From: an uncultured Lachnoclostridium sp.
Lineage (GTDB): Bacteria; Bacillota; Clostridia; Lachnospirales; Lachnospiraceae
Direction: 5' to 3'
Length of the DNA: 23,123 nucleotides
Assembly (NCBI GenBank): GCA_902464595.1
Contig: CABQJX010000033.1
Coordinates: 1-23,123 of the forward strand
A program made the position numbers and the translations under genes. Positions 22,634-23,123 of this stretch are shown here, piece by piece. The notes under the pieces are model-generated. The model was not told the origin of the DNA. It was given only the letters and a program-made list of their open reading frames with translations, and made no database searches. Numbering within the stretch: position 1 is the first letter of the stretch; each line of letters begins with the position of its first letter.

Positions 22634-22981
22634 GTGATCATTAGACGTGGAGATATTTTTTATGCGGATCTGCGGCCTGTGGTAGGATCAGAGCAGGGCG
22701 GGGTGCGCCCGGTGCTCATTATACAGAACGATGTGGGCAACCGGCACAGCCCCACAGTCATCTGCGCGGCCATTACCTCCCGGATGAACAAGGCAAAGCT
22801 TCCTACCCATGTAGAGCTGTCCGCCAGACGCTGCTCCATGGTCAGGGATTCAGTGATCCTTTTGGAACAGCTGCGTACCATTGACAAGCAGAGGCTAAGG
22901 GAAAAGATCTGCCATCTGGATCCAACGGTTCAGAAAATGGTAGATGAGGCCCTTCTGGTGAGCCTGGAGCTGCATACATAA
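22634..22981 (+). CDS. mazF: MazF/PemK-family endoribonuclease toxin
   Basis: The 115-residue protein is of the MazF/NdoA (EndoA) type, a sequence-specific mRNA-cleaving toxin. It starts MIIRRGDIFYADL and carries GSEQGGVRPVLIIQND with catalytic Arg25, and AITSR with Thr48, the two key residues known for the B. subtilis enzyme. Length is normal (about 116). I chose the GTG at 22634, with GGAG 10 bases upstream, because it gives the standard family N-terminus; a GTG at 22625 would sit almost on the binding site. In B. subtilis an antitoxin gene (ndoAI) lies between alr and this gene. Here the 125-base gap has no start codon or open frame for one. The antitoxin is therefore either elsewhere or absent. 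Confidence 0.92.
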   Translation: MIIRRGDIFYADLRPVVGSEQGGVRPVLIIQNDVGNRHSPTVICAAITSRMNKAKLPTHVELSARRCSMVRDSVILLEQLRTIDKQRLREKICHLDPTVQKMVDEALLVSLELHT

Positions 22982-23123
22982 CAGCTCCGGCTACCCCCAC
23001 CCTGGTTTCTTCATGCTACAGTTTTTCTTTTGACCCGGACAGACAGAAAACAGGGGAAAACTCAAGGGCAGGACAAACGCATGAGTAAATAAATTGTGAA
23101 CAAATCCCCTTTTTCTGGTATGA
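22982..23123. other. Non-coding end of the window
   Basis: No open frame or clear terminator is visible here. TTGTGA (23094-23099) and an incomplete TATGA at the very end could be the start of a promoter for the next gene, but the window ends inside it. Confidence 0.3.

Noticed and set aside
1..23123. Search for CRISPR arrays, insertion sequences, tRNA genes and phage genes
   Set aside because: No regularly spaced repeats, transposase motifs, tRNA-like cloverleaf or phage proteins were seen; the region looks like a conserved chromosomal core.

Overview
This window reads as a chromosomal stretch from an anaerobic, low-to-mid G+C Firmicute, most likely a Lachnospiraceae/Clostridium-cluster-XIVa type genome. 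I infer this from AGGAGG-type ribosome binding sites, sigma-A-like promoters, the Clostridia-style gene order rex-acpS-nnr-alr-mazF, a lysine riboswitch in front of dapA, and a class A PBP with a cysteine-containing C-terminal extension. No tRNA, rRNA, insertion sequence, prophage or CRISPR array is visible. Most of the window is conserved housekeeping DNA.

Layout. Positions 3-1139 hold the 3' part of a cell-wall-binding-repeat protein that enters from outside the window. It converges on a class A penicillin-binding protein (1229-3925, minus strand) across a shared bidirectional terminator. The PBP diverges from a YigZ/IMPACT protein (4152-4802), which is followed by the ribosome-associated GTPase TypA/BipA (4950-6779) with its own promoter and terminator. 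Next come a two-domain SSB-like protein (6983-7642) and a short CobO/BtuR-like ATP-binding protein (7826-8320). Positions 8337-8683 form a promoter, an extra leader stem-loop, a lysine riboswitch and a terminator that control dapA-dapB (8797-10455). A small lipoprotein (10541-10882), a terminator, a short repeat tract and a small basic membrane protein follow.

The middle section is purine metabolism: purC-purB (11611-13788), a LysR regulator (13933-14826) and purA (14933-16225). purA converges on a minus-strand pair, an ABC-F ATPase (18494-16536) coupled by a TAATG overlap to a small two-helix membrane protein. The ABC-F gene is divergent from rex (18658-19323), which starts the closely packed series rex-acpS-nnr-alr, with mazF 125 bases further on (to 22981).

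How it fits together. dapA/dapB supply diaminopimelate and lysine, Alr supplies D-alanine, and the PBP polymerises and cross-links peptidoglycan, so cell-wall supply is a recurrent theme. PurC, PurB and PurA catalyse the SAICAR, lyase and AMP-branch steps of purine synthesis. Rex (NADH/NAD sensing) and Nnr (repair of hydrated NAD(P)H) both concern the nicotinamide pool. I do not see a convincing undescribed multi-gene system. The most interesting leads are local: an apparently solitary MazF with a nested inverted repeat in its leader, the extra hairpin ahead of the lysine riboswitch, a CobO-like protein lacking its C-terminal end, unrecognised small membrane or lipoproteins, and short in-frame tandem repeats.
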